Positions 31,801 to 41,351 of a stretch of 64,000 bases of DNA are shown here, piece by piece (the stretch's first letter is position 1; each line of letters begins with the position of its first letter). Below the pieces are notes generated by a model, which did no database searches, had not been told where the DNA came from, and worked only from the letters and a program-made list of their open reading frames with translations. This DNA is from Bathymodiolus thermophilus thioautotrophic gill symbiont (GTDB taxonomy: Bacteria; Pseudomonadota; Gammaproteobacteria; PS1; Pseudothioglobaceae). The DNA lies in the NCBI RefSeq assembly GCF_003711265.1, contig NZ_CP024634.1:2170001-2234000 (forward strand), in the 5' to 3' direction. A program made the translations under genes and the position numbers.

Positions 31801-34653
31801 GGCAATGTGAAGTTAGCTGATACCCATGCAACGATAGCCAATAGACGAACTGCTGATGGATACGGCATTTTTAATCTAATTTTAACAACCACATATATTA
31901 ATTTTAATGAACACTTTATTCCAAACTTTATAACCACGCAAGGTGTTGTTATTCCTAAATCCCATTTGATTAATGCAAACAATATAGTAACTAAAATAAC
32001 AGGCAAATTTTCTTACGGTACAGAAGATAGAGTTGTTGACTTTACTGCAATAAAATTAGGCAACCAATCATTTTTGGCTCAAATTGTTACGGATAACCGT
32101 AAAAAAGGTGTCTTTTTTGAAATAGAGGGCGATAAGATAAAAGTAACTGCTGCCCGTTATTGTCACGAAGTTTGTCAATATAACGATGTGGCACTAACTA
32201 ACTATCATACAAACATAGCCAATAGTCAAGCTAATTCTGGATACGGCATTTTTGATCTAATTTTAACAACCACACATATTAATCCCAATGAACACTTTAT
32301 TCCAGACCTTATAACCACACAAGGTATTATTCTCAATGCCCACTTGGCTAATGCAAACAATGTAGTAACTAAAATAACAGGCAAGTTTAGAAGCTCCTTA
32401 ACAGGCAAAGAGCTTGATTTCACAGCAATAAAATTAAATGGCAGTCTATTTTTAGCCCAAATTACCATGAGTAACTTCAAAGAAGGTATGTTTTTTGAAA
32501 TAGAAGGGGATAAAATAAAAGTAATCGCTGCCCGCTATTGTTCTCTTGTGGTTTGTCAAAATCGTAACTTAGTTCTCACTGATCCTTATAGGAAAATAGC
32601 CAATAGTCACATGTCTTCTGGTTACAAAATCTTTAATCTTATTGTATCGATAATGCCACTTAATGCTAACGAACACTTTATTCCAAATTTTGTAACCACA
32701 TTTGGTGTTGCTATTCCCAATGCCACTTTAATCAATGCAAGCAATATAATTACCAAAATAACAGGCAAGTTTGGTGGTGCTTCAATAAGTGATGCAATTG
32801 ATTTTACGGCAATAAAATTAGGTGACAATGCATTCTTAGCTCAAATCACCACGAGCACCCATAAAAAAGGCATCTTTTTTAAAATAGAGAATAACAGTGT
32901 CAAGGCAACTGCTGCTCGTTATTGTGCACTCACAGTGTGTCAAAATCGTATATTGGCTTTAACTGATTCTTCTACCACAATAACCAGCGATCAAACCGTT
33001 GGCGCATACGGTATCTTTAATCTCATTTTATCAACAACGCGCATTAACAAAAACAACCATTTTGTTCCGGGTTTTGTAACCACACAAGGTGTTGCTATTC
33101 CTAATGCTTATTCGATCAATGAAAGTAACCCGGTTACATTCATAACGGGCAGAATGGGTGGTGGTTCAATAAGTACTCCAATTGAATTTATTGCAATAAA
33201 ATTAGGCGACAAATCATTTTTGGCTCAAGTTGTTGAGGGTTTATATAAAAAAGGTGTCTTTTTTGAAATGGATAACAATAACATAAAAGTAACCCACGCC
33301 CGTTATTGCATTTTGACAGAATGCCAAAATCGCAATCTAAGTTTAACTGACAAGCATATGAGTGTAGCCACCAGTCCAGAATCTAATGGATATGGTGTTT
33401 TTGACCTTATGTTATCAACAACTTTTACCACTCCCAATTTCAGAAGTCGCTTTATTTCAGGCTTTGTAGCCAAACAGCCTAGAGCCATTCCCAATGCCCA
33501 TAGATTAAGATTAAATAAGGATCATATTATTAGTAAAATAACAGGAAAACTTGCTGGACTAAGCATAGGCGGTTTTATGGATTTTACTGCAATAAAAATA
33601 AGTAATCATTCATTCTTAGCCCAAGGCATTGGAGACAAATACAAAAAAGGTGTCTTTTTTGAAATACGCAACAATAACGAAATAGTAGCAACCGCTGCCC
33701 GTTATTGCCTACGAACAGAATGTCAAAATCGCAATCTAAGGATTACCGATCATCATGCGGATATAGCCAACAGTAAAACGACTGCCAGTTATGGTATCTT
33801 TGACCTTACTTTGACAATAACACCTCTTACTATAATGACAAACACCGCTAGTCTTATCCCCGGTTTTGTGTCTAATCAACCTGTTGCCATCCCTAATTTC
33901 CTTAATTACCCGATTATTCAAATTATAGGTAAATTTGGTGGCGCTTCAATCAGAGACGACACTACAGTTGGTTTTACGGCAATAAAATTAGGCGACAATT
34001 TGTTTTTAGCTCAAATCATTCAAGGTATATATAAAAAAGGTATCTTTTTTGAAATAGACAACAATGGCAGAATAAAAGTAACTCAAGCCCGTTATTGCTT
34101 ACTGACAGAATGTCAAAATCGCAATCTATCCTTAACTGACAAATATATGGGTATAGCCACCGATTCAAAATCTAATGGATACGGTATTTTTGATTTAAAA
34201 ATTACTTCATTAATCAACTTAGCGCTTAACAAGACTGCCACACAATCTAGTACTTATTATGGTGCCAATGCTCATAAAGCGGTTGACGGCAATACCAATG
34301 GAAACATTCTCTCAAAAAGTGTTTCCCATACAAAACTTAGTCAAGGCGCTTGGTGGAAAGTTGATTTGGATGGACCTAAACTTATCCAGCAAATTCGCAT
34401 CTTTAATCGAACTGATTGCTGCAAGAATAGACTTGCTCATTATCAAGTTAGCATTGCTAACGATGCTAACTTTGTAACCACTACTTACCGACAAGAATTT
34501 CGCACTTACCCCGATCCAGAGAAAAGTATTGATTTAAGTTTACCAAGCATACAAGGTAGTTATGTCAAGATTCAACTACTGAATAAAAACTATCTTGCTT
34601 TGGCAGAAGTTCAAGTGCTAGGACATCACTTAGTGTCAGAAACCAGTGATTAA
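28834..34653 (+). CDS. secreted 13-repeat protein with C-terminal discoidin/FTP lectin domain
   Basis: 1939 residues. A signal peptide (about 1-27, ending LSAHA) is followed by thirteen repeats of about 125-130 residues. Each contains, in order, FIPxFVTTQG, ITKITGKFGG, DFTAIKL, FLAQ, KKGVFFE, AARYC-LT-CQNR and YGIFDLIL; the paired Cys could form a disulfide. Repeat 1 is followed by an acidic spacer (about 165-245). Repeats 3-6 are nearly identical, implying recent tandem duplication. The last 145 residues form an F5/8-type C or fucolectin-like domain (NLALNKTATQSSTYYG, WWKVDLDGP, EVQVLG), which usually binds sugars. The repeat family itself is not one I recognise. It is 154 bases after the FISUMP gene in the same direction; surface or secreted adhesion is inferred. 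Confidence 0.82.
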   Translation: MNIYILKKTFFRALLIGIAFIALSAHATTHFIPGFLSKQPVAIPNIYLINANNIVTKITGKLGGSMIGGNGVFDFTAIKLQQNLFLAQATVGAYKKGVFFEVNNNYIKATAARYCPLAECVNRNLALTDTYNTIASSPTLGAYGVFDLTLSITHINSNQNPMLQTDFTYPEKSTSLKGGNEEGNKEGNEDINRNTTQNCSTEGSTTEGLVAKCQNHTLGPTVQQTDIGDISINPPPLTLGKPIFTSDNELLISVLITTQPTPFRGSRFINANHIITKITGKFIDKETNNGGGTIDFTAIRLKRNLFLAQVAVGVYKKGVFFEIEDKKIKANAARYCLLTECQNRNLALTDKFAKLATLNNRQITNGYGIFDLILSTTYFNANQRFVPGFITTQGVTVSDYTTNKKNIVTKITGKLGGSGIDGDDKVDFTAIKLDNKSFLAQTITAYHKKGVFFEMEGNKIKVTAARYCALTICQDRNVTLTDAHVAIASSQITLGYGVFDLVLLIKRLTADQRFIPDFVTTQGIVVPNYVANKSNIITKITGKFGGSGMSGGDGNFTAIKLDGKSFLAQTVMAGHKKGVFFEMENNKIKVIAARYCALTVCQNRDVALTDTHATIASSKTVGEYGIFDLILSIKHLGADQYLIPDFVTTQGIVVPSYAANRSNVITKITGKFGGSGINGDDKVDFTAIKLDNKSFLAQTVTANHKKGVFFEIEGNKIKVTAARYCALTICQDRNVALTDTHVAIADGRIASGYGIFDLILSIKHFNADQHFIPDFVTTQGIVIPNYVANKNAVITEITGKFGGSGMSGSDGIDFIAIELDDKSFLAQTITANHKKGVFFEIEDNKVRVTAVRYCILTVCQDRNVALTDTYTTIASSKTVGEYGIFDLILTITYLKSNERFTPSLITTQGVVIPDTHLINVNQVITKITGKFSDDSTGGAIDFTAIKLGNQSFLAQIVTANHKKGVFFKIEGNKIKATAARSCSFTVCLNGNVKLADTHATIANRRTADGYGIFNLILTTTYINFNEHFIPNFITTQGVVIPKSHLINANNIVTKITGKFSYGTEDRVVDFTAIKLGNQSFLAQIVTDNRKKGVFFEIEGDKIKVTAARYCHEVCQYNDVALTNYHTNIANSQANSGYGIFDLILTTTHINPNEHFIPDLITTQGIILNAHLANANNVVTKITGKFRSSLTGKELDFTAIKLNGSLFLAQITMSNFKEGMFFEIEGDKIKVIAARYCSLVVCQNRNLVLTDPYRKIANSHMSSGYKIFNLIVSIMPLNANEHFIPNFVTTFGVAIPNATLINASNIITKITGKFGGASISDAIDFTAIKLGDNAFLAQITTSTHKKGIFFKIENNSVKATAARYCALTVCQNRILALTDSSTTITSDQTVGAYGIFNLILSTTRINKNNHFVPGFVTTQGVAIPNAYSINESNPVTFITGRMGGGSISTPIEFIAIKLGDKSFLAQVVEGLYKKGVFFEMDNNNIKVTHARYCILTECQNRNLSLTDKHMSVATSPESNGYGVFDLMLSTTFTTPNFRSRFISGFVAKQPRAIPNAHRLRLNKDHIISKITGKLAGLSIGGFMDFTAIKISNHSFLAQGIGDKYKKGVFFEIRNNNEIVATAARYCLRTECQNRNLRITDHHADIANSKTTASYGIFDLTLTITPLTIMTNTASLIPGFVSNQPVAIPNFLNYPIIQIIGKFGGASIRDDTTVGFTAIKLGDNLFLAQIIQGIYKKGIFFEIDNNGRIKVTQARYCLLTECQNRNLSLTDKYMGIATDSKSNGYGIFDLKITSLINLALNKTATQSSTYYGANAHKAVDGNTNGNILSKSVSHTKLSQGAWWKVDLDGPKLIQQIRIFNRTDCCKNRLAHYQVSIANDANFVTTTYRQEFRTYPDPEKSIDLSLPSIQGSYVKIQLLNKNYLALAEVQVLGHHLVSETSD

Positions 34654-34745
34654 AACCTTAAGACATGCTTAACTCAGTGGCGTAGAATCACCTAGGCAAC
34701 CTGAAAGTCCTGTCCTGCATTAGACCTAGATGTTAAATTTTATTT

Positions 34746-34907
34746 GAGACCTTTGCATAAATATGGATGATTAGCAAAATCCACTTTTCACCCACTTGGT
34801 AATTTTCTTAAATCTTATCCCAGCAGGGCTAAGGCTAGGTTTAAAAAATTACCAAGTGGGTGAAAAGTGGATTCTTGATGATTATTTATATTTGTGCAAA
34901 GGTCTTC
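34746..34907. mobile_element. inverted-repeat element family A, full copy
   Basis: It starts GAGACCTTTGCATAAATATG and ends in TGTGCAAAGGTCTTC, with self-complementary arms around CAGCAGGGCTAAGGCTAGG. It is preceded by a family C end (CCTGCATTAGACCTAGATG, about 34713). The stretch 34654-35013 holds no gene. Confidence 0.85.
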
Positions 34908-35136
34908 TATTTAATTGTAATTTTTTATAGCGCTTGCCCTAATGCCATTTTCAAAAATAAATCAAACAATCTGGCATTCATCCTCATTCCAAGTATTAAC
35001 AGTAAAAATACTTAGTCAACCCTTAAAAACCACACAACAATTTGATTTATAACAATAAAAAATCAAATACCCATAGACAAATCAACCAACTTTTGGTATA
35101 ACAACACTCTTTTACTGGTCGTTTTACCTAAAAAAA

Positions 35137-36435
35137 GACCCCTGCATTAAACTAAAAAACCCAACAAAAAATCACAAATCAACCCTCAAAACCTTATGCA
35201 AACATTAGAATTTATGATAAAATACTATAATTATCAGACACTTACAAAAAAATGCGAGTTAAAACCACTCAAGAACAAACCTTTGCTGATAGTTTTATCA
35301 ACATACCAAACTCCCAACTAGACATCATTAACAAAGTTATCGATTGGGAAGTTATAGCCAAAGATCTGTCTCATATTAAAGTTGACTATTCTGCTGTTAG
35401 TCTGTTTAAAGCGCTATTAATAGGCACATGGCACAATCTCTCTGATGAGAAGTTGGCTGATAGTCTTAGTAGAGATTTAGTCTTTATTAACTTTTGCAAC
35501 TTTAGCCTAAGTGGCAACAAACCTGATGCTACAACCATTGGCAGATTTAGAACCAAACTAATCAAACAAAATCTATTTGATAGACTTTTGAGTAGCATCA
35601 ATCTTATGCTTGAGAATAATCAACTCAAACTCTCTAATGGCAAACATGTTGCCATGGATGCAACCTTAATTCAAAGTGCTAGACGCACTAAGAAGATTAT
35701 TACAACACACAAAACTGGTGAGGTTTATGAGATTGATAGTAACCCAATTCAATATTCAGATGATAAAGATGCAAGATGGACATTTAAGGCGGGAAAATAC
35801 ACTTATGGATATTCATCAGTAGTAACAACTGATGCCAATGGATTAATTAACAAAGCCACTACGCACCCTGCTAATGATAGTGAAATGACTCATTTTGAAG
35901 AAAATGTTAAACAGGCAGGCAATCAAAAAGGCGTAAGAGTTTTATACGACAAAGGAGCAGCCTCTCAAGCTAATAGTGAAGCACTTAAAGCACAAAAGTT
36001 AAGAGATGGTATTATGCGCAAAAAACCCAAAGGCAAGCAAATGAGTCATTGGCATAAATTACGCAATAAAGCAATCAGCAAAAGAAGGTTTGTGGTTGAA
36101 CGCACCTTTGGTACGCTCAAACGCACTTATGGTTTGGCAAGAAGTCGTTATATTGGTTTAGAGAAAGTTGCCAGCGAAGTTAATCTTAAAGCTATTGCTT
36201 ATAATCTAGTTAGAGCGGCGAATGTTTATATTAACAAGGGATTAAATACAGCCTAGGGATTATTGTGTTTTTTTTGTGGAAACAGTACAAAAAAGAGTAA
36301 AAAATGAGCGATTTATAGTTGATATTGATGATTTTTTTAATGAAAGCTGGGTTTTATATGTTTTTTGACTTTGAAAAGTCAAAAATTGAGGGTTTTGGGT
36401 TTTGATGGTTGGTTTTAGGGTGCTATGCAGGGGTC
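35137..36435 (+). mobile_element. insertion sequence IS-1a (IS5 family), 1299 bp
   Basis: It starts GACCCCTGCATTAAACT and ends in the inverse TGCAGGGGTC at 36435. It carries one transposase gene. A second copy of identical length lies in inverted orientation at 57824-59122. The target-site duplication is not clear because the flanks are A/T-rich. Confidence 0.9.
35252..36256 (+). CDS. IS5-family transposase of IS-1a
   Basis: 334 residues, DDE-type. The N-terminal DUF772-like part (VSLFKALLIGTWHNLSDEKLADSL) precedes the catalytic core, with the first Asp in HVAMDATLIQSA, the second near RVLYDKGAASQAN, and the Glu in RRFVVERTFGTLKRTYGL. It appears intact. The copy at 58003-59007 differs at very few residues (for example HWHK versus HWNK), so this element has moved recently. 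Confidence 0.92.
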   Translation: MRVKTTQEQTFADSFINIPNSQLDIINKVIDWEVIAKDLSHIKVDYSAVSLFKALLIGTWHNLSDEKLADSLSRDLVFINFCNFSLSGNKPDATTIGRFRTKLIKQNLFDRLLSSINLMLENNQLKLSNGKHVAMDATLIQSARRTKKIITTHKTGEVYEIDSNPIQYSDDKDARWTFKAGKYTYGYSSVVTTDANGLINKATTHPANDSEMTHFEENVKQAGNQKGVRVLYDKGAASQANSEALKAQKLRDGIMRKKPKGKQMSHWHKLRNKAISKRRFVVERTFGTLKRTYGLARSRYIGLEKVASEVNLKAIAYNLVRAANVYINKGLNTA

Positions 36436-37704
36436 TTATTAGACATCAAAGACCCACTCATTGCACTATCTCACGCCATAGACTGGCAAGTTCTTAATGA
36501 TGCCTTCACCAAGCACTATTGCCTTAACAATGGCAGACCCTCAAAACCCATTCGCCTAATGGTAGGCTTGCTTATCCTCAAACAGTTAGAGAATCTATCA
36601 GATGAAGCCGTTGTTATGCAGTTTAAAAGAAACCCGTATTACCAATACTTTTGTGGTCACAGTGCTTATATTGCTGATGTACCTTGTAACGCCACTGAGT
36701 TAGTGCATTTCAGAAAACGCATTGGCGTTAAAGGTTTTAATCTTATCTTTAAAATGAGCGTTGAGTTACACGGTAAAAAAGCACAAGAGTCAACTGTGTT
36801 AATTGACACCACCGTTCAAGAGAAAAACATCACTTATCCTACTGACGCCAAACTGGCAATTAAGATAATTAATCGCTTAAACAAACTGGCAAAACAACAC
36901 GGCATCAAACAGCGAAGAACTTATGTCAAAGAAGTTAAAAACTGTCGTCTTAGCATTCGCCACTTTCGCCATGTCAAAAAGCGTGCCAAAGCCAAAAAAG
37001 CCCTTAAAAGACTCAGAACCATTGCCAACAAGCTTATCCGTGAATTGCAACGCAAACTTCCAACTCATTCTTTGTTTGAAATCTATCAAAAAGACTTCTT
37101 GTTCTACCAAAAAGTGCTCGCTCAACAACCTGGAGACAAAAACAAAATTTACGCCCTACATGAGCCCGATGTTTATGTTATTGCCAAAGGCAAAGACCAT
37201 AAGAAATATGAATATGGCAACAAAGTTTCAATCGTCTCTACCAAAGACAGTAACATTATCGTTGGCGTGGCAAGTCATAAAACAAACATTCATGATTCAA
37301 AAACACTAGATACAGCCATTGCTCACGCTAACGCTAATCGTATCAAGCCCATTCAGAAGGAAGTATGTGATAGAGGGTATGTGGGTGCAAAAGAAGTATT
37401 AGGTGTTGAAATCATCTTACCTAAAAAGCCCCTGAAACGAGACAGCCGTTACCAACGAGATAAAAAGCGTAAGTTGTGTAAAAGACGAGCAGCAATAGAA
37501 CCCATCATTGGACATCTTAAAGCAGATTTTAGATTGTCTAGGAATTTACTCAAAGGGCAAGTTGGTGATGAGATTAATGTTTTAATGGCTGCTATGGCGT
37601 GGAATTTGAAAAAGTGGCTGATTGCCACTGTTATTTTTTTGTCTTTGCAAAAAATTGGTTTGTTTTTTGTGAAAAGGGCGAGGATTTTGTGTGTTATTGT
37701 TTGA
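36409..37704 (+). pseudogene. IS-2 transposase with its start replaced by the IS-1a end
   Basis: The frame is open from inside the IS-1a right end (36409) through the junction at 36435. From LLDIKDPLIALSHAIDW on it matches the IS1182/IS5-like DUF772 transposases (KPIRLMVGLLILKQLENLSDE, NPYYQYFCG). The DDE core includes VLIDTTVQEKNI, CDRGYVGAKEV and RRAAIEPIIGHLKADFRL. The native first dozen or so residues and the start are lost to the IS-1a insertion. The fused frame has an ATG-like start within IS-1a, so residual expression is possible. About 420 residues remain. Confidence 0.75.
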
Positions 37705-37872
37705 AAACTGGTTTGGTTGATTAGGGGGGTGGTGGGGTTTGGGGTTTTTAAGGGTTGACTACTTAGGCGATTATAGGTGCTATATGATTCATTTTATTTT
37801 TGAATAATGGCGCAATAAGGCCAAAATAGGCTTTAACTAATACCGAATGTCTGACGCAGGGGTCTCAAATAG

Positions 37873-37917
37873 GCAAGAGTGGATTCTTGATGATTGTTCA
37901 CATTATGTAAAGGTCTC
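37873..37917. mobile_element. right-end fragment of family A element
   Basis: GATTCTTGATGATTGTTCAC and TGTAAAGGTCTC match the family A right end. The outermost bases supply the TGA stop codon of the adjacent minus-strand gene. Confidence 0.65.
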
Positions 37918-40042
37918 ATTGTATATTCTGCTTTTTAGACAGTTGAGATATTTTAATATCTTTAATAAAACGCTGTATTAAAGCCACTTTAACGCCTTCA
38001 AATATTTCTTCGAACAACACTCCAGAATTATCCTTATCAAGATAAAAAGAACCCAGTTTAGTTAGTTTCCTAGCAAAAATGATGGGCGCATCATCCCTTC
38101 TGTTAAGGCAATTTTGGCGGTCATCAATGACTTGCTGATGAACAATATTTACCGCCAAATCAAGCACTGGATCTTTTGTTGGCGTATATTTAGTTATACT
38201 ACATATATATTTATCAACCCATATTCCTGTACAATACATATTCGGCACCTTATTCCTCATTACACCATTGTTATACCAGCGTGTACACTCACGATCCCAA
38301 CATTCGCGATTTAAACTTTGACCCTTTCTATTAATATGGTTTTCTTTGTAAAAATTTTTTTTTGCAGACGCAGCCATTATTGAGGCTGCACGGGCTAAAA
38401 CTTTTTTTGCATTGTCGTAATAAAGCTGACAAATTTGCTTATTTAGAGGTTCTTTTTCTCGGTAAAAATTGTTAATAATTTTAATCTTAGCCTGGGCTAA
38501 CAGGTGATTGTAAGATTGTCCATAAGTCTGCAAGAGTTTTATTAAAGTAGAGTCAACAATTTTTTCGTCGCGTGTATCTACCTTAATAATTCGGTTTGAA
38601 TCATAAGCAGAAAAGTAATTTTTGTAATCCAAAAGCACACTGTCTAAACATTTATCAATTTTTTGTATTTCTTTGCCACTTAAGAAATCAACATCATTAT
38701 CGTCTATACCACAAAGTGTTATGGTTTGCTGAGAAATAATACTAGGTATCGGCACGCCAGCTCTAGTAAAACTTGTCTCAAGTCCTGTTGCTGTGTAACC
38801 AGAAGTAACAATTTCCCAACCTGCATTTTCAAAATTATTCGTTGTTGCCAACTCAGCGTCAAGTGTTACAAAGTTATCGGAATTTAAGATAGAGTAGATA
38901 CTATATTCTACCCCCTCATCCTGATTAGGTGTATCTCTCAAAGTAACAACAAGATGGTGCGCCTCTCGTGTAGGGTATCTTTCCCCTATTATCCAAGTAT
39001 TGTCTAATACAGTAGATTTAATCACAAATGTATCAGTATATAGTTGTGTTATTTTATTGCCAAAACTACTTGTATAGGTAAATTTATCCAAACCAGTAAT
39101 GCTAGTAAAGTATGCTAGACCATTAGCAGTTAAAGGATGCCACTGCTGATCGTCTTGAATTACATCAACATCAACATCAACAACATTCCTTGAATTGTTT
39201 GATTTATTTATAAAATCAATCAACTCTATAAATATTGGCGAGGCCTTTATCCATTTGTCTGCGAAAAAATGTTTTAGATGCTTCTGCAACAAAGAAACAT
39301 TGTGTAAATATTCTGATTGGTAGCGCTTGGATAGTTTTGCATTGTAGCCAATCACGATTTTTTTTACAGCTGCCAGATCTTGAGTGACCCCTCTTTCCAA
39401 AGCAGGACGGACTTTTGCAAGTATTGCCTCTTGAGTTTCTTCTGCTGATGCCCTATATTTATAATGTTCCGTACTGTTAAGCGCTTCAAGTTTTTGGCTT
39501 AATTCCGCCCAGCGCCTTTTCTTGTTATCATTCTGGTCAGCGATAAGAAATGGAAGTCCGATAATTGGTATCCAACCAAACACAGCAGTTACTTTATCAA
39601 GATCGGTTGAATTTGGATCCATAAAAACATGTATCCCCTGTATAACACTCAGCGAAAGCATTACTACTAAACCAGCAGGACCCAAAACATCTCCTAAGGA
39701 GTCAAGTAATGTTATCGTTTCCCCCGTTACTGATGAGACTGATATTACGCTCTCAGTCTCATCCAATACTTCACCTGTTGTTGCTGCTATATCTAACTCC
39801 GAAGAAGCGCTTAAGTAATCAGTATTTTCAGTCGAAATATCAAGGTATTCCTCGTTTGTTTTTGGGAGGATATCATCCTCAAGTATATCTTTGTACTGCA
39901 AATTAGGTTCTTCTTGAACAAAGGTTTCATCTTGAAATTCTTCATCATCTGACATACAAAACTTTGCAGAAAAGACATTAAGACTAAGTGTGAATGAAGC
40001 AACTAAAACTAAGGTTGAAAGTTTAAAATTTACCAGTGTCAT
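37916..40042 (-). CDS. secreted toxin-like protein with hydrophobic pore/translocation-like segment
   Basis: 708 residues. A signal peptide (about 1-26, ending NVFSA) is followed by an acidic Glu/Asp/Ser-rich stretch (about 30-105). A hydrophobic pair of helices at about 115-170 (LGPAGLVVMLSLSVIQGIHV, then VFGWIPIIGLPFLIAD) resembles the membrane-insertion segments of translocating bacterial toxins. A helical region follows, then a beta-rich middle (about 300-450) and a Cys-containing C-terminal part (CWDRECTRWYNN, MYCTGIWVDKYICS). No catalytic motif is recognised, so the toxin role is inferred only from layout. The stop codon comes from a family A element end, so the C-terminus may be altered. 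It lies next to the secreted paralogue array in the same orientation. Confidence 0.6.
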   Translation of the reverse strand: MTLVNFKLSTLVLVASFTLSLNVFSAKFCMSDDEEFQDETFVQEEPNLQYKDILEDDILPKTNEEYLDISTENTDYLSASSELDIAATTGEVLDETESVISVSSVTGETITLLDSLGDVLGPAGLVVMLSLSVIQGIHVFMDPNSTDLDKVTAVFGWIPIIGLPFLIADQNDNKKRRWAELSQKLEALNSTEHYKYRASAEETQEAILAKVRPALERGVTQDLAAVKKIVIGYNAKLSKRYQSEYLHNVSLLQKHLKHFFADKWIKASPIFIELIDFINKSNNSRNVVDVDVDVIQDDQQWHPLTANGLAYFTSITGLDKFTYTSSFGNKITQLYTDTFVIKSTVLDNTWIIGERYPTREAHHLVVTLRDTPNQDEGVEYSIYSILNSDNFVTLDAELATTNNFENAGWEIVTSGYTATGLETSFTRAGVPIPSIISQQTITLCGIDDNDVDFLSGKEIQKIDKCLDSVLLDYKNYFSAYDSNRIIKVDTRDEKIVDSTLIKLLQTYGQSYNHLLAQAKIKIINNFYREKEPLNKQICQLYYDNAKKVLARAASIMAASAKKNFYKENHINRKGQSLNRECWDRECTRWYNNGVMRNKVPNMYCTGIWVDKYICSITKYTPTKDPVLDLAVNIVHQQVIDDRQNCLNRRDDAPIIFARKLTKLGSFYLDKDNSGVLFEEIFEGVKVALIQRFIKDIKISQLSKKQNIQ

Positions 40043-40420
40043 ATGCTATCTCATTAAAATAATTAAATTTAATTCATTAGAAACACGATCCACGCCTCTC
40101 ATTTTTAAAATGTTTACTGATCACCTTTATTTAAAAAATAGAAGCCATAAATCTACCCCTTACCTCATCTGCATTCACAAAAAAAAACAACCGTCAATAC
40201 CAAATAAATAGAACTAATATTTTTTTTTATAAACACAATACAAAACAAGAGGGTTCTATTGCAATCTTTATACGGATTAGCGTTAAAGCGTCCTAAGTTT
40301 CAAATATTTTGACCTAGATGCAACATTTATTGTATGTGATTATAGCAGTGAATTTATAAATATTCTAACAGAATTTCCCCTTGAATTCAAATAAATTCAA
40401 TAGGAGTCTTTTTTGTATAG

Positions 40421-40516
40421 AGACTCTTGTGCAAATAGATGATTAGCAAAATTCAATTTTTACTCAATTGGTGATTTTATTGCACCTTACCTTAGTGGAG
40501 CTAAGGCTAGATTTGT
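40421..40516. mobile_element. left-half fragment of family A element in a gene-free stretch
   Basis: AGACTCTTGTGCAAATAGAT, a diverged family A end, is followed by the left arm up to TAGTGGAGCTAAGGCTAG. A family C end (CCCCTACATTAGACATAGAT) follows at about 40527. The rest of 40043-40589 shows no gene. Confidence 0.6.
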
Positions 40517-40589
40517 CCACCTAAAGCCCCTACATTAGACATAGATGCTGAATAAAGGGATTTCTAAATAGAATACCTGATTGGCATCA

Positions 40590-41282
40590 TTACTTACTCA
40601 CCCCCCCGCAGGCGCCCTCAGGTTCAGGTTCGATTTGCCAGCCTCGGTTGAAATAATACTCATCATTTACAGAATAAAGCTGAATTTTCTCCACACCTTC
40701 CTCTTCATATTTGTGAACCATATAGTCTAAGAGTGACGACCCCCCTCCTTTGGGAAGCATCGTCTGATTTTCTACTAACCCATTAGGGTTTGCTACCAGT
40801 AAATCAATTTCAAGATCTTTCTCAGTTGTATCTTTCACATAAGAGATGGCTTCTATCTTACCTTTGTAAGTAGCGATATGGATCTCTTCTTGACTCGAAC
40901 TTCTAAAGTCTTCACCGACATACGCCTTCATTAGCCCAGAAAAATTTTTGGACAGTTCGGCATTCTCTCCAAGCAATCCAATTTTCTCCGACCATTCAAT
41001 TAAAATAGGTTTAACCTCCGCTTCATATGATTCAAAATCAGCCTCTAAGTTCAAATTGTAAGTTTTAAATTGAAAGGCATTCTGCTCTTCTAATACTTTA
41101 ATGAAGTTACCTGCGTTTAGTGGATTTTCTCTCAGAAAGTAAGGGGGAAAATCAGCGACTGTATATTGATAATCCTGAAGCATCAGAATCATATTTATAC
41201 CAGCATAAAGCGAACTACTGCAGAATATGGCTATCAATAACCAAGTTCTTAAAAAACCAAAAAAGATATTTCTAAATTTCAT
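40590..41282 (-). CDS. secreted GNAT-like paralogue 6 of the array
   Basis: 230 residues. The start at 41282 is chosen because AGAGGTG lies 7-13 bases upstream and all six paralogues align from MKFRN or MKFKN. A signal peptide (MKFRNIFFGFLRTWLLIAI, ending near SLYAG) is followed by a region of about 100 residues. The C-terminal half then reads HIATYKGKIEAISYV, LLVANPNG, LPKGGGSSLLDYMVHKYEEE, KIQLYSV and EYYFNRGW. That order and the PKGGGSS loop resemble the acetyl-CoA-binding motif A and the final FYxxxGF of GNAT acetyltransferases. It ends EGACGGVSK. The function and the GNAT call are inference. Last of the tandem series in transcription order. Confidence 0.7.
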   Translation of the reverse strand: MKFRNIFFGFLRTWLLIAIFCSSSLYAGINMILMLQDYQYTVADFPPYFLRENPLNAGNFIKVLEEQNAFQFKTYNLNLEADFESYEAEVKPILIEWSEKIGLLGENAELSKNFSGLMKAYVGEDFRSSSQEEIHIATYKGKIEAISYVKDTTEKDLEIDLLVANPNGLVENQTMLPKGGGSSLLDYMVHKYEEEGVEKIQLYSVNDEYYFNRGWQIEPEPEGACGGVSK

Positions 41283-41351
41283 TGACACACCTCTAAAAAT
41301 TCTTAATACAATTTGAGACCTTTGCATAAATATGAATACTGGTTGGCATCA

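Larger units (their letters stand above)
35014..37760 (+). mobile_element. insertion sequence IS-2 (IS5-like), interrupted by IS-1a
   Basis: Ends AGTCAACCCTTAAAAACC and GGTTTTTAAGGGTTGACT are inverted repeats (one mismatch region at the right). They are flanked by the 4-bp direct repeat ACTT (35010-35013 and 37761-37764). Its transposase gene is cut at the 5' end by IS-1a at 35137-36435. Confidence 0.85.
34943..37810. mobile_element. family B element split by IS-2
   Basis: The left part (34943-35013) and right part (37761-37810) together rebuild a family B element. The left ends at AGTAAAAATACTT and the right resumes ACTTAGGCGATTATAGG, running to the inverse end near 37810. IS-2 sits exactly between them. 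Confidence 0.8.

Noticed and set aside
22182-34653. Diversity-generating retroelement acting on the C-lectin-like FISUMP units
   Set aside because: No reverse transcriptase or template/variable repeat pair is visible in the window.
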